A stretch of 64,000 nt of DNA from Shewanella intestini (GCF_018221465.1 NZ_JAAIKR010000003.1:186001-250000); one strand, 5' to 3'. Positions 1 to 9,322 are shown, counted from the stretch's first letter. Translations and numbers: made by a program. Notes: generated by a model not told the origin, from the letters alone.

Positions 1-778
1 GAGCAAGCTCTAATGCGTGAACGTCATTTTGCGCTAAATGATCTGCCACACCAGAAATTTTGGTGTGCACTTCAGCGCCGCCAAGTTCTTCTGCTGTGAC
101 TTCTTCACCGGTCGCAGCTTTAACAAGCGGCGGCCCTGCTAAGAAGATGGTGCCTTGTTCTTTAACGATAATTGATTCATCAGCCATCGCGGGTACGTAT
201 GCGCCGCCAGCAGTACATAGCCCCATAACCACTGCCACTTGTGGAATACCTTTGGCTGACATTTGTGCTTGGTTGTAGAAAATACGGCCAAAATGATCGC
301 GGTCAGGAAATACTTCATCTTGACGCGGTAAGTTTGCCCCACCTGAATCGACCAAATAGATACACGGTAAATGACAGCGGTTGGCAATGTCTTGGGCGCG
401 CAAATGCTTTTTCACTGTGATGGGGTAGTAGGTTCCACCTTTGACTGTTGCATCATTAGCAATAATCATACATTCAACGCCGCTAACTCGGCCAATACCG
501 GCAATGACTCCTGCCGCGGGGACGGCTTCATCATACACCTCGTATGCGGCAAACTGAGAAATTTCCAGAAAAGGTGAACCTGGGTCGAGTAGCTTCTCAA
601 CCCGTTGGCGCGGGAGTAATTTACCGCGTGAAAGGTGGCGCTCACAAGCAATAGCGCCTCCACCTTGTTCAATGGTTGCTAGTTTTAATTTAAGGTCATC
701 GACTAAGGCGGCCATGTCATTTGACTTGGCTTTGAAGTCGTCACTGCGGGTGTTAATACGGCTGCTCAATTGCGTCAC
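1..778 (-). CDS. liuB: methylcrotonyl-CoA carboxylase, carboxyltransferase (beta) subunit, 3' end cut off
   Basis: The conceptual product (GTG start at 778, with AAGGA about 8 nt upstream) is the N-terminal half of a biotin-dependent acyl-CoA carboxyltransferase. About 259 codons are inside the window and the gene runs off its left edge. Visible family features are the stretch [17 protein letters not shown], the segment [18 protein letters not shown] and the glycine-rich [11 protein letters not shown], typical of MCC-beta rather than acetyl-CoA carboxylase. In leucine degradation this cytoplasmic subunit transfers carboxyl from biotin to 3-methylcrotonyl-CoA, giving 3-methylglutaconyl-CoA. 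It follows isovaleryl-CoA dehydrogenase and a MerR regulator on the same strand, the known liu arrangement. Propionyl-CoA carboxylase beta is the alternative, but the neighbours argue for MCC. Confidence 0.93.
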   Translation of the reverse strand, partial: MTQLSSRINTRSDDFKAKSNDMAALVDDLKLKLATIEQGGGAIACERHLSRGKLLPRQRVEKLLDPGSPFLEISQFAAYEVYDEAVPAAGVIAGIGRVSGVECMIIANDATVKGGTYYPITVKKHLRAQDIANRCHLPCIYLVDSGGANLPRQDEVFPDRDHFGRIFYNQAQMSAKGIPQVAVVMGLCTAGGAYVPAMADESIIVKEQGTIFLAGPPLVKAATGEEVTAEELGGAEVHTKISGVADHLAQNDVHALELA

Positions 779-941
779 AATTCATATCCTTTATGAGTAA
801 AGTGGCATGCGTATTATCAAAGTATAAGTAGCTTGGTAATAGCTTACGCAATGACACTAATTTGTGGCTGTTTGTATTGTTATTCACAGCAGTAAGCATT
901 TAACTTGGCTGCTGTGTGGCGCTTAATTGGTTATTAATGCG

Positions 942-2111
942 CTATTTAGATTCGTTAAATAGTTCTCGTCCAATTAACATGCGGCGAATTTCAGATGTGC
1001 CTGCACCAATTTCATAAAGCTTGGCATCACGCAGTAAACGGCCGGTGGCGTATTCGTTGATGTAACCATTACCACCGAGTAGTTGAATGGCATCTAGCGC
1101 CATTTTGGTTGCAAGCTCAGCGCTGTACAAAATAGCACCTGCAGCGTCTTTGCGTGTGGTTTCACCGCGGTCACAGGATTGAGCGACGTTATACACATAC
1201 GCTTTAGCTGCATTCATACCTGTGTACATGTCAGCAATTTTGCCTTGGATAAGTTGAAATTCACCGATAGATTGACCAAATTGTTCACGCTCGTGAATGT
1301 AGGGCACAACGATGTCCATACACGCATTCATAATCCCAAGTGGGCCGCCAGACAGTACCACTCGTTCGTAATCTAAGCCGCTCATCAGCACTTTTACGCC
1401 ATTATTTAGGCCGCCTAAGATGTTTTCTTCTGGCACTTCACAATCTTCAAAAACCAGCTCACAGGTATTTGAACCACGCATTCCGAGCTTGTCTAGTTTT
1501 TGAGCGGTGCTGAAACCTTTAAAGGTTTTTTCAACGATAAAAGCGGTAATGCCGTGAGGACCCTTATCAATATCTGTCTTAGCATAAATCACTAAGGTGT
1601 CGGCATCAGGACCGTTAGTGATCCACATTTTGTTGCCGTTTAGAATGTAGCGGTCGCCTTCTTTACGAGCATGAAGCTTCATCGATACCACATCAGAACC
1701 TGCATTAGGTTCGCTCATGGCTAAAGCTCCAATGTGTTCACCGCTGACCAGTTTTGGCAGGTATTTTGCTTTTTGCGCTTCGTTACCGTTACGGTTTATT
1801 TGGTTAACACATAAGTTTGAATGTGCGCCGTAACTGAGCCCGATAGAGGCTGAGGCGCGGGAGATTTCTTCCATTGCTACCACATGAGCAAGGTAGCCCA
1901 TGTTGGCACCACCAAATTGTTCAGGGACGGTTACGCCTAGTAAGCCCATTTCCCCCAGTGCTGGCCACATGTGGTTAGGAAAGGCGTTTTGTTGGTCAAC
2001 TTGTGCAGCAAGTGGGGCAATTTCATTGCTGGCAAAGCCTTCAATGGCGTCGCGGAGCATGTCGATGTCTTCACCTAAACCGAAGTTTAGGCTGGTGTAG
2101 AGTGAGGTCAT
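942..2111 (-). CDS. liuA: isovaleryl-CoA dehydrogenase
   Basis: FAD-dependent acyl-CoA dehydrogenase that oxidises isovaleryl-CoA to 3-methylcrotonyl-CoA, the substrate of the next enzyme in the cluster. I chose the start at 2111 (389 residues, beginning [13 protein letters not shown]) because AGGAT lies just upstream and the length fits the family. A TTG/GTG start further upstream would add 18 residues unlike the family. The signature [15 protein letters not shown] carries the glutamate that marks isovaleryl-CoA dehydrogenases; other acyl-CoA dehydrogenases have theirs nearer the C-terminus. The C-terminal [20 protein letters not shown] is typical of the family. It sits between liuR and liuB and is probably under LiuR control. 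Confidence 0.95.
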   Translation of the reverse strand: MTSLYTSLNFGLGEDIDMLRDAIEGFASNEIAPLAAQVDQQNAFPNHMWPALGEMGLLGVTVPEQFGGANMGYLAHVVAMEEISRASASIGLSYGAHSNLCVNQINRNGNEAQKAKYLPKLVSGEHIGALAMSEPNAGSDVVSMKLHARKEGDRYILNGNKMWITNGPDADTLVIYAKTDIDKGPHGITAFIVEKTFKGFSTAQKLDKLGMRGSNTCELVFEDCEVPEENILGGLNNGVKVLMSGLDYERVVLSGGPLGIMNACMDIVVPYIHEREQFGQSIGEFQLIQGKIADMYTGMNAAKAYVYNVAQSCDRGETTRKDAAGAILYSAELATKMALDAIQLLGGNGYINEYATGRLLRDAKLYEIGAGTSEIRRMLIGRELFNESK

Positions 2112-2320
2112 TGCTTGTATCCTATTGAGTTGTACCCGTAAGTACGCATTTTTATAGGCTCGCACTCTTTGGTGCTTTGAGCCTTTTATTGCTTTTAATG
2201 TTGTTGAGGTAGTGCTTCTAACGGTTGTTTGTCGTTGTTATAAGTCACCGTTATTAGGTGTTGCTGGTTATTGATTGAGTTTGCTTGTTGCTTGTGCTTT
2301 GTGAGCAGCCTATGTGCATG

Positions 2321-2716
2321 TTAGCCATTTTCTAATGCATCACGACATTGTTGCTCAGCAGAATTTAACTCCATTAAGACAACTTTAATATCGTCCATCT
2401 GTTGCTGAAGTGAGGCTTTTTTCTCATGCACTAATTCAAGCATGGTATTGAGCTGTGAGGTGCTTGATTTGTCGGCATCGTAAAGCTCAAATAAGCGTCG
2501 GGTTTCTGCTAATGAAAACCCTAAACGTTTACCTCGTAAGATAAGTTTTAAACGTACGCGGTCTTTTAAACTGTATATTCGGGTTTGGCCGCGACGCTTA
2601 GGTTTTATCAATCCTTGGTCTTCGTAGAAACGAATACTGCGGGTGGTGATATCAAATTCTTTTGATAAGTCACTGATAGAATAAGTTGATTGTGTGGAGA
2701 GTGTTGTGCTCATCAT
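2321..2716 (-). CDS. liuR: MerR-family transcriptional regulator of leucine/isovalerate degradation
   Basis: DNA-binding regulator of about 131 residues. The N-terminal MerR helix-turn-helix reads YSISDLSKEFDITTRSIRFY, followed by the wing with QTRIYSLKDRVRL. The rest is a long C-terminal dimerisation helix (MLELVHEKKASLQQQMDD) with no obvious metal-binding cysteine pair, so it is not a metal sensor. The position ahead of liuA-liuB fits LiuR, the known repressor of branched-chain amino acid degradation in Shewanella and relatives. Two adjacent ATG codons (2716 and 2713) are possible starts; a TTG at 2743 would add 9 residues and is less likely. A palindromic operator lies 39 bp upstream, implying autoregulation. 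Confidence 0.88.
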   Translation of the reverse strand: MMSTTLSTQSTYSISDLSKEFDITTRSIRFYEDQGLIKPKRRGQTRIYSLKDRVRLKLILRGKRLGFSLAETRRLFELYDADKSSTSQLNTMLELVHEKKASLQQQMDDIKVVLMELNSAEQQCRDALENG

Positions 2717-2754
2717 GTCACCAAAAGGTTTCTTTTGAAGCAAGATATATGAAG

Positions 2755-2770
2755 TTTACGTAAAGGTAAA
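2755..2770. promoter_or_regulatory. predicted LiuR operator
   Basis: The 16-bp sequence TTTACGTAAAGGTAAA is an imperfect palindrome close to the LiuR motif reported for gammaproteobacteria (TTTACGT followed by ACGTAAA-like arms). It lies 39 bp upstream of the liuR start codon, where a MerR-type regulator would bind between or over the promoter elements. I infer control of the liuR-liuA-liuB unit. It is assigned by eye, not by matrix score. Confidence 0.7.
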
Positions 2771-2927
2771 GTTTGCGTGAATAATTTGCAGGGGCAACTG
2801 TTAACACAAGTTTCCAGTTGAAACAAAATTTAACTTAGAGACGCTTGTCAGCAAGATAAATGACATTTACCCACTAAAGAGGTATTTGAAATGCATGATT
2901 TGAGGAGGTAAAATAAAACCAAGTCGG

Positions 2928-2951
2928 GTAACGATAATGACGTATCGTTAC
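2928..2951. repeat. perfect inverted repeat, 9-bp arms
   Basis: The arms GTAACGATA and TATCGTTAC flank a 6-nt centre (ATGACG). No T-tract follows on either strand, so it is not a standard terminator. It could be a protein-binding site or an RNA hairpin; the function is unknown. Confidence 0.6.
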
Positions 2952-3372
2952 TGGGATTTACTGTAGGCAGTTATCTATCTGCAAACTTATCTTGTTTGCC
3001 TATTATAGGTCATCCGCTTATGTTTACTTCGCGTTGTGATACTGCACTTTCTCGCTGCGCAAACAGGTGTGATTCGCCTTGGTTTCTGCCTCTATCAATG
3101 TCGATTTTTCGTTGAGAGGGTGTTGCTTAAAATAAGTAAGCTGGCCGGATTTGTATCATAGTCAAACCTGAACTATGTTCTTTAGGGTTATTGCATAGCA
3201 ATAATATTATTGTTCATTTTTTCAATAGGTTGCTTTTTTATGTTCAAGCTGACACGTGCAGTGTTGGCTGTTATTTATTCAGCATTATCTTTTTAAAGAA
3301 ACAGATTTATCGCTATTAATTACAATTGTAAACACAATGCGTTATTACTGGTAATTGAGTTACCTCAATCGC

Positions 3373-3378
3373 TATAAT
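3373..3378 (+). promoter_or_regulatory. probable -10 element of the gnd promoter
   Basis: A perfect TATAAT lies 58 bp before the gnd start codon. No good -35 is seen at 16-18 bp upstream, and two small palindromes (3320-3331 and 3355-3368) occupy that place, which would suit an activator-dependent or repressed promoter. This is inference from sequence only. Confidence 0.4.
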
Positions 3379-3436
3379 TGCGCGCATTAAACGATGCTTT
3401 ATGCATTAATCTCTGTGACTTGCGGAAACTTATTAA

Positions 3437-4966
3437 ATGAAAACTTCTTCCCAACAAGCAAATGTCGGGGTCGTTGGCCTTGGTGTTATGGGTAAAAACC
3501 TTGCGTTAAATATTGCCGACAACGGCTATCACGTGGCGGTTTTTGACTTAGATGAGCAAAAAGTTGCTGACGCTGCAGCACAAGAGTTAGCTGAGCGACC
3601 GTCTAGCGTTTCATCTCGCATGCTTGCTTGTAATAATCTTTCAGAAATGCTCAACAATTTGACTAAACCTCGGGTTATTGTCATGTCTGTTCCAGCGGGG
3701 GCACCGGTAGATGGTGTTTGTCGCAGCCTGATTAATGCTGGTATTGAAGCTGACGATATCGTTATTGATACTGGTAATAGTTTATGGACTGATACTGTTG
3801 CCCGTGAAAAGCAATACGAAAACAATTTTATTTTCTTTAGTTCTGCGGTTTCAGGTGGGGAAGTCGGCGCGCGTTTTGGGCCTTCATTGATGCCAAGTGG
3901 TGATAAAGCAGCATGGCAATATGTTGCGCCAATTTGGAACGCCATTGCAGCCAAAGTCGACACGAAAAGTGGCCAACCCATTGAACGTTTTGAGCCTGGC
4001 AACCCTGTTCTTGAAGGTGAACCGTGTACCGCTTATATTGGCCCCGCGGGCGCTGGTCACTACGTTAAAATGGTTCACAATGGTATTGAGTATGCTGATA
4101 TGCAGCTTATTTGTGAGGCATACCAGCTTTTAACTGAAGCGCTTGGCTTGAATGCTAAAGAAGTGGCCGACATATTTGAAAGCTGGAACCAAGGCTTTTT
4201 AAATAGTTATTTAATGGGGATTAGTGCAGAAGTCTTGCGTCAAGATGACCCATTAACAGGTAAGCCTTTGGTTGAAAAAATCTTAGATAAAGCAGGACAA
4301 AAAGGCACTGGGTTATGGACTGCGGTGAGCAGTTTACAAATAGGATGCCCAGCGCCAACTATCGCAGAGGCCGTTTATGCACGTGCAATAAGCACTCAAA
4401 AATCACTACGGATGTCACTTAAATCGCACCTAGCTGGCCCTGATGTGAAAAGTGTAAGTGCTCAAGAGAAAGCCGACTTTATTGATGCGCTTGAAGATGC
4501 ATTGTATTGTGCAAAAGTGTGTTGTTATGCGCAAGGTTTCCAATTAATGGCAATGAATGCTAAAGAGCAAGGTTGGCAGCTAAACTTTGCTGAAATCGCT
4601 AAAATTTGGCGTGCAGGATGTATTATCCGTGCCACGTTCTTGCAATCAATCACTGCGGCTTACGAAAATGATGCTGAACTTGCTAACTTACTCATGGCTG
4701 ATACTTTCAGTAGCGAGCTTTCAACTAAGCAAATGAATTGGCGTAAAACGGTTTCAGCTTCAATCATGTCAGGTATTCCTGCGCCATGTATTAGTTCTGC
4801 AATTGCTTATTATGACAGTTATCGCTGTGAAACCTTGCCAGCAAACTTGCTGCAAGGCCAACGTGACTTTTTTGGTTCGCACACTTTTGAACGTACCGAC
4901 AAACCAGCTGGTGAGAAGTATCATTTAGATTGGAGCGCTAAAACACGCGTCTTATTGAAAGTGTAA
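3437..4966 (+). CDS. gnd: 6-phosphogluconate dehydrogenase, decarboxylating
   Basis: Oxidative pentose phosphate enzyme that converts 6-phosphogluconate and NADP to ribulose-5-phosphate, CO2 and NADPH in the cytoplasm. The N-terminal Rossmann motif is GLGVMGKNLALNIADNGY (about residues 16-33). The family signature SGGEVGARFGPSLMPSG follows near residue 140, and the catalytic segment GAGHYVKMVHNGIEY near residue 205 holds the conserved lysine and HNGIEY. The C-terminus has DFFGSHTFERTD, matching the family tail. At 509 residues it is longer than the 468-residue E. coli enzyme, with an insertion of roughly 20 residues around 175-195. It stands alone, with its own promoter region and a terminator. 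Confidence 0.97.
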   Translation: MKTSSQQANVGVVGLGVMGKNLALNIADNGYHVAVFDLDEQKVADAAAQELAERPSSVSSRMLACNNLSEMLNNLTKPRVIVMSVPAGAPVDGVCRSLINAGIEADDIVIDTGNSLWTDTVAREKQYENNFIFFSSAVSGGEVGARFGPSLMPSGDKAAWQYVAPIWNAIAAKVDTKSGQPIERFEPGNPVLEGEPCTAYIGPAGAGHYVKMVHNGIEYADMQLICEAYQLLTEALGLNAKEVADIFESWNQGFLNSYLMGISAEVLRQDDPLTGKPLVEKILDKAGQKGTGLWTAVSSLQIGCPAPTIAEAVYARAISTQKSLRMSLKSHLAGPDVKSVSAQEKADFIDALEDALYCAKVCCYAQGFQLMAMNAKEQGWQLNFAEIAKIWRAGCIIRATFLQSITAAYENDAELANLLMADTFSSELSTKQMNWRKTVSASIMSGIPAPCISSAIAYYDSYRCETLPANLLQGQRDFFGSHTFERTDKPAGEKYHLDWSAKTRVLLKV

Positions 4967-4993
4967 TTATTTTCAGTGTGCTATTGTTTTAAC

Positions 4994-5017
4994 AGCCTCT
5001 TATGTAGAGGCTTTTTT
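4994..5017 (+). terminator. Rho-independent terminator of gnd
   Basis: Stem AGCCTCT/AGAGGCT with a 5-nt loop is followed by a run of Ts, 27 bp after the gnd stop codon. Confidence 0.88.
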
Positions 5018-5155
5018 ATGGAAAATAGCATATTAATCGTTAGCATTATAATTGTTAAGTTGTGTCGCGTCTTGGGGATTCAATGAACCTGAGATACTAG
5101 TGAAGTGGTTAATGGTTTCATTGCCATGCCTTTCACTGAGGCGATTAACTGGCAT

Positions 5156-5180
5156 AAAAAAGCCCAGCTAAGCTGGGCTT
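5156..5180 (-). terminator. Rho-independent terminator of menA
   Basis: Read on the minus strand, an AGCCCAGCT/AGCTGGGCT hairpin is followed by TTTTT. It lies about 40 bp beyond the menA stop codon. Confidence 0.85.
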
Positions 5181-5219
5181 GTTGTTAATTGATTTGTGTG
5201 AATCACTAAAAGAACAGGC

Positions 5220-6092
5220 TTAAGCAAATGCTAAGCCGATGCTAAATAATGCGCTGAATGCCATTGTTAGTTTGGCTGTTTGACCAAGTATCGGGTTAAG
5301 TGCTTCACCGGTGTTTTCACTAAATGCAATGCTTAGGCGACGTGCAAGAATCAAAGCCAGCCCTGCTAATAAAACGGGTAAGCCTTTTAAGTTCCCCAAT
5401 AAAAAACCTGCAATAACAATAGCAAACGGGATATAGACTAACCCTTGATACAGCGATTTCGCTTGTACCTCGCCAATTCTAACCGCTAAGGTGTTTTTTC
5501 CTGCTTTGGTGTCGGTTCTGATGTCTCGGGTGTTATTGACTAACATTATCGCTGCATTGAAAAAACCGATAGCACTACCAAGTAACCAGGCACTTGATGT
5601 GGTTTCACCCGCTTGTAAGTAGTAACTACCTACCACAGCCACGAGCCCAAAAAAAACAAATGCGGCAATTTCACCTAATCCATGTGATGCTAAAGGATAA
5701 GGGCCGCCACTGTAACACAATGTACCTAATACCGTTGCCAGTGCTAATAGTGCGATTGGCCAACCGCCTTGTATGATTAAGAACCCACCAACAGCGACAG
5801 CAAGACACAGTGAAAATATCATACCGTTACGCACTGAGATTGGTGAGATCATACCGCTTTGGGTCACTCTAAGCGGGCCAATTCTTTCTTCTGTGTCGAT
5901 GCCATTTTTAAAATCAAAGTAGTCATTGGCTAAGTTGACTGTAATTTGTAATAGCACGCCGCAAAGCATCGACAGAATGGCGATAAACCAACTAAATTGT
6001 GCTAATTCAAGGGCAAGCATATTGCCGACAAGTAATGGACCAATAGCCGCAGGAAGCGTGCGTAGGCGAATTGCGATAAGCCAAGGATGCAT
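5220..6092 (-). CDS. menA: 1,4-dihydroxy-2-naphthoate polyprenyltransferase
   Basis: Integral membrane UbiA-family prenyltransferase that attaches a polyprenyl chain to 1,4-dihydroxy-2-naphthoate, giving demethylmenaquinone. Both aspartate-rich substrate motifs are present: NDYFDFKNGID near residue 70 and NNTRDIRTD near residue 195. Several hydrophobic helices follow. I chose the ATG at 6092 (290 residues, starting MHPWLIAIRLRTLP), which aligns with the family N-terminus (QAWLESLRPKTLP in E. coli). A GTG at 6143 would add 17 hydrophobic residues. Neither start has a clear Shine-Dalgarno sequence. Menaquinone serves anaerobic respiration, important in Shewanella-type metabolism. Confidence 0.93.
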   Translation of the reverse strand: MHPWLIAIRLRTLPAAIGPLLVGNMLALELAQFSWFIAILSMLCGVLLQITVNLANDYFDFKNGIDTEERIGPLRVTQSGMISPISVRNGMIFSLCLAVAVGGFLIIQGGWPIALLALATVLGTLCYSGGPYPLASHGLGEIAAFVFFGLVAVVGSYYLQAGETTSSAWLLGSAIGFFNAAIMLVNNTRDIRTDTKAGKNTLAVRIGEVQAKSLYQGLVYIPFAIVIAGFLLGNLKGLPVLLAGLALILARRLSIAFSENTGEALNPILGQTAKLTMAFSALFSIGLAFA

Positions 6093-6285
6093 AGTGTTAA
6101 TTTGTACGTGGATAATAATATGAATGATACCAAACAAAAACACATGTTGCTGCGTGAAAAGTCACTTAGATGACCAAATGTTAATGAAACTATGCTGTTC
6201 ACTGGTTATTAATTGTGGCTAAGTTAGGCAAGGTGGGTGTATTAAGATATTCTAAGCATAATTAGCAAAACCAAATGGAATTATT

Positions 6286-7164
6286 ATGAGTCTTGTTTTA
6301 GATAATTTATTGTCTTTACTTTCTTTAGAAAAACTTGAAGTGGGATTATTTCGTGGTCAGAGCCAAGATATAGGCTTTGGTCATTTGTTTGGTGGCCATA
6401 TTATGGCGCAGGCGTTAAGTGCTGCAAAACAAACCGTTGCTGAAGATCGCCATATTCATTCTTTCCATTCTTACTTTTTACGCGCAGGCGATGAAAAGCA
6501 ACCGATTATTTATGATGTAGAGATTATGCGCGATGGCGGCAGCTTTAGTGCTCGACGCGTAAAAGCGATTCAAAAAGGGCGGGCGATTTTTTATATGACT
6601 TGCTCGTTTCAAGCTCAAGAGGAAGGCTTTGATCATCAAAGCTTAATGCCTGATGTAAGTGGTCCACAAGGGTTGATGAATCAGCAAGAATTAGCCATGA
6701 CCTTAAGGGATCGTATTCCTGCGCCAGTATTAGCAAAGTTTATGGCAGATACTCCTTTTGAAATGCGTTTGGTAGAACCGGTTGATTTTGTTAATTCAGA
6801 AAAAACCGATCCCACACGCCATGTTTGGGTCAAAGCAAATGGTGTGTTGCCATCAGAAAACGTTAATCATGAGTCATTATTGGCTTATGTGTCAGATTTC
6901 AACTTTTTAGTGACCGCAGCGCAACCTCATGGGGTGTCATTTCTGACACCGGGTATGCGCATGGCAACGATTGACCATGCCATGTGGTTCCATCGTCCAT
7001 TTAGCTTACATGAATGGCTACTATTTAGTATTGAAAGCCCAAATGCCAGTGGTAGTAGAGGGTTTGTAAAAGGGCAGTTTTATGATCTTAATGGCAAATT
7101 GGTGGCATCTGCTACTCAAGAAGGCCTATTAAGAATGACAACTAAAGGAAATACTCGTGGGTAA
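6286..7164 (+). CDS. tesB: acyl-CoA thioesterase II
   Basis: Cytoplasmic double-hotdog thioesterase that hydrolyses acyl-CoA to free fatty acid and CoA. Residues matching the TesB catalytic triad are in YVSDFNFL (Asp), the C-terminal hotdog segment ATIDHAMWFHRPF, and ASATQEGLLR (Gln). The N-terminal GHLFGGHIMAQALSAA is also typical. At 292 residues it has the normal length (286 in E. coli). It overlaps the next gene, a YbaY-type lipoprotein, by 8 bp; tesB and ybaY are also neighbours in E. coli. Confidence 0.96.
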   Translation: MSLVLDNLLSLLSLEKLEVGLFRGQSQDIGFGHLFGGHIMAQALSAAKQTVAEDRHIHSFHSYFLRAGDEKQPIIYDVEIMRDGGSFSARRVKAIQKGRAIFYMTCSFQAQEEGFDHQSLMPDVSGPQGLMNQQELAMTLRDRIPAPVLAKFMADTPFEMRLVEPVDFVNSEKTDPTRHVWVKANGVLPSENVNHESLLAYVSDFNFLVTAAQPHGVSFLTPGMRMATIDHAMWFHRPFSLHEWLLFSIESPNASGSRGFVKGQFYDLNGKLVASATQEGLLRMTTKGNTRG

Positions 7165-7558
7165 ATATTTAACGAAATTAATATCGGTTTTCATGTTGTT
7201 TATGGTGGTCAGTTTAAGCGGTTGCGTTACCGTTCCGCCTGAAAAACCCGTGGTGGTTAATGGTTACGCCGGTTATTTGGACAAAACAGTATTGCCGGAA
7301 AATTGCAGCGTGATTATTGCAGTGGTTGACCTTGATACCCCCGGTGTCATTGTTGCTAAAAAGAACTTTGATATTGTACGTGCACCAGTGCCATTTAAGT
7401 TTATTTTTAAAAAAGAAGCGCTTGATAGCGATGTGAATTATGGTGTGGTGGCAATGATTGTTCATGGTGATAAACTCATTTATCAAACATATGATAAATT
7501 CCCTGTTATCAATAACGATAAATTTACTACTGAAGTTGTGATGAAACCGGTTAAGTAG
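7157..7558 (+). CDS. YbaY/YscW-family lipoprotein
   Basis: A 133-residue predicted lipoprotein. The N-terminal signal ends in the lipobox LSGC (Cys near residue 23), after a hydrophobic stretch ISVFMLFMVVS. The remainder matches the YscW/YbaY fold in layout, with a VNGYAGYLDKTVLPENCSV start and alternating beta-strand pattern; proteins of this type are small periplasmic or outer-membrane lipoproteins of poorly known role. The GTG start lies inside the tesB 3' end (8-bp overlap), implying translational coupling. The same two genes are adjacent in E. coli, which supports the assignment. Confidence 0.8.
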   Translation: MGKYLTKLISVFMLFMVVSLSGCVTVPPEKPVVVNGYAGYLDKTVLPENCSVIIAVVDLDTPGVIVAKKNFDIVRAPVPFKFIFKKEALDSDVNYGVVAMIVHGDKLIYQTYDKFPVINNDKFTTEVVMKPVK

Positions 7559-7592
7559 TTATTGGCTATATTTCGGCTAACATCACAATCTG

Positions 7593-7630
7593 ATTGTTTC
7601 GCCATTGATTATATTTAATGGCGAAACAAT
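7593..7630. terminator. strong hairpin after the tesB-lipoprotein pair
   Basis: Perfect 14-bp arms (ATTGTTTCGCCATT and its complement) are separated by a 10-nt loop, 34 bp after the lipoprotein stop codon. There is no clean T-tract downstream, so it may terminate weakly or stabilise the mRNA 3' end. Confidence 0.6.
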
Positions 7631-7669
7631 AATTAGCTTTCACTTTTATTACCTTATTAGGTTTCCTCC

Positions 7670-8884
7670 TTGTTTTCCGCATCACCAGCAGAGCACTCTG
7701 CGACCCCCAAACGATTAATTTGGGCTTTATGCCTCGCTTCTATTGTTATCTATATCAACCTGTATACGGTGCAAGGCATGTTGCCGCTAATTGCAGAGCA
7801 TTTTAACGTTACCGGTGCTAAAGCTACTTTGATTTTGTCTGTCACCAGTTTCACTTTAGCTTTCTCGTTGCTGGTTTATGCGGTGTTATCTGACAGAATA
7901 GGGCGTTTAACGCCAATCGTAGTGAGCTTGTGGGCGATTGTTGTATCTAATATTTTACTGATATTTACCCAAGATTTTGATTCACTCATTATGGTGAGGT
8001 TGTTTCAAGGCATATTACTTGCGGCGGTTCCTGCGACGGCTATGGCGTACTTTAAAGAACAATTAGCGCCAAAGTTTATGCTAAAAGCGGCAGCCGTTTA
8101 TATTATGTCTAATAGTTTGGGGGGGATTTCTGGGCGGTTATTTGGTGGCCTAATGGCGCAATATCTTGACTGGCAACAGTCGATGATATTCATTTTTTTT
8201 GTGTCATTTTTTGGCGTTGCATTGGTGACGTACTTGTTACCTAGGCAAGAAGTGCGTCCTGAAAAACAACATTTAGGTTTTATCAAAAGTATCAAATATG
8301 ATTTAAAAGGGTTTGTTGTTCACTTAAGCGATCCGCAGATGCGCCTAGTATATTTGATTGGCGGTATTGCTTTTATGATGATGGTGAACCAATTTAGTTT
8401 TGTGCAATTACATTTAATGCAAGCGCCATATTCGTTGAGTCGTTTTGCCGCTACCTTGATATTTTTGTGTTATTTAAGTGGCACTTTATCTTCATATTCT
8501 TCAGCTAAGCTCATTATGAAATATGGGTCAGTAACGTTATTTAAAGTGGCATTATTATTGATGATAACAGGAAGCCTTATTACGCTTGCCGATACACTGG
8601 CCTTTATTGTGTTGGGTTTTTTAATAACCGCTAGCGGATTTTTTCTTGCCCATAGCTGTTGTAATAGCTTTGTGGCTGTCAGAGCGACGACTCATCGCGC
8701 TAAAGCCACCTCATTATATTTGTGCAGCTATTATTTAGGTGCCGCGCTTGGCGGACCATATCTGATGGTTTTCTGGCATCATGCTAATTGGGATGGCGTC
8801 GTGCTCGGCTCTTTGGTGTTATTAGCTATTTTAGTACTAGCTGTGACCTACTTAGCGAAAATATCACGTCAACAGCCCGCGTAA
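7670..8884 (+). CDS. MFS transporter, YnfM/AraJ-like
   Basis: A 404-residue major facilitator with about 12 hydrophobic helices. The loop between helices 2 and 3 reads LSDRIGRLTPIVV, the MFS A-motif. The opening ATPKRLIWALCLASIVIYIN and helix layout resemble E. coli YnfM-type permeases, but the substrate cannot be told. The start is taken as TTG at 7670 because no ATG occurs before the first membrane helix; an AGG lies 8 nt upstream. It follows the hairpin at 7593-7630, so it is probably transcribed separately from tesB. No terminator is obvious after it. Confidence 0.82.
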   Translation: MFSASPAEHSATPKRLIWALCLASIVIYINLYTVQGMLPLIAEHFNVTGAKATLILSVTSFTLAFSLLVYAVLSDRIGRLTPIVVSLWAIVVSNILLIFTQDFDSLIMVRLFQGILLAAVPATAMAYFKEQLAPKFMLKAAAVYIMSNSLGGISGRLFGGLMAQYLDWQQSMIFIFFVSFFGVALVTYLLPRQEVRPEKQHLGFIKSIKYDLKGFVVHLSDPQMRLVYLIGGIAFMMMVNQFSFVQLHLMQAPYSLSRFAATLIFLCYLSGTLSSYSSAKLIMKYGSVTLFKVALLLMITGSLITLADTLAFIVLGFLITASGFFLAHSCCNSFVAVRATTHRAKATSLYLCSYYLGAALGGPYLMVFWHHANWDGVVLGSLVLLAILVLAVTYLAKISRQQPA

Positions 8885-9040
8885 CGAAAGCGCGTGTTGT
8901 GCTTAATACCATTAGGCGTAATGCGTTCTTTGATTCGCCTTATCAGTAACTTGTTTTGTATTCTCAACGCCACAAAGTATCAAACAGCCCCTATGTAGGA
9001 TCCACGCTTGAAGTCATTGGGTTATTTGTTTGAATCATTT

Positions 9041-9094
9041 GCTGATGCTGATGCTGATGCTGATGCTGATGCTGATGCTGATGCTGATGCTGAT
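9041..9094. repeat. hexanucleotide tandem repeat, 9 units of GCTGAT
   Basis: Nine perfect GCTGAT units in the 311-bp stretch between the MFS transporter and the tRNA-Val cluster. The array is not in any gene I can support. Slippage could change its copy number. The rest of the stretch 8885-9195 shows nothing else. Confidence 0.95.
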
Positions 9095-9195
9095 ATGAAT
9101 CGAGTAGGAATTAATGACGGTGCTTAGTAGATTGGATAAACAGTGACATTAACGCAAAAGGAATAATAGATTGGTTTGAATCATGGGGAAGATAA

Positions 9196-9271
9196 TGGTG
9201 GTCGATACTGGGCTCGAACCAGTGACCCCCTCCTTGTAAGGGAGGTGCTCTCCCAGCTGAGCTAATCGACC
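9196..9271 (-). tRNA. tRNA-Val (anticodon TAC), third of three in transcription order
   Basis: A 76-nt cloverleaf read on the minus strand: acceptor GGTCGAT/ATCGACC, D-arm GCTCAGCTGGGAGAGC, anticodon stem CCTCC/GGAGG with loop CTTACAA, T-arm with TTCGAGC, and an encoded ACCA 3' end. It is identical to the other two copies. Confidence 0.98.
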
Positions 9272-9322
9272 TGGGATTTCATTATGTTTTAATTCTTTAC
9301 GAAAACTCTTCATTAAAGAAAG

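Larger units (their letters stand above)
2771..3436. other. 666-bp intergenic region between liuR and gnd
   Basis: No convincing gene is visible. It holds a perfect inverted repeat at 2928-2951 (9-bp arms, 6-nt loop), a 12-bp palindrome TTACAATTGTAA at 3320-3331, a second small inverted repeat TTGAG-TTAC-CTCAA at 3355-3368, and a TATAAT at 3373-3378, 58 bp before the gnd start. The last three probably belong to the gnd promoter region. An AGGAGG at 2903-2908 is not followed by a usable start codon. Confidence 0.5.
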
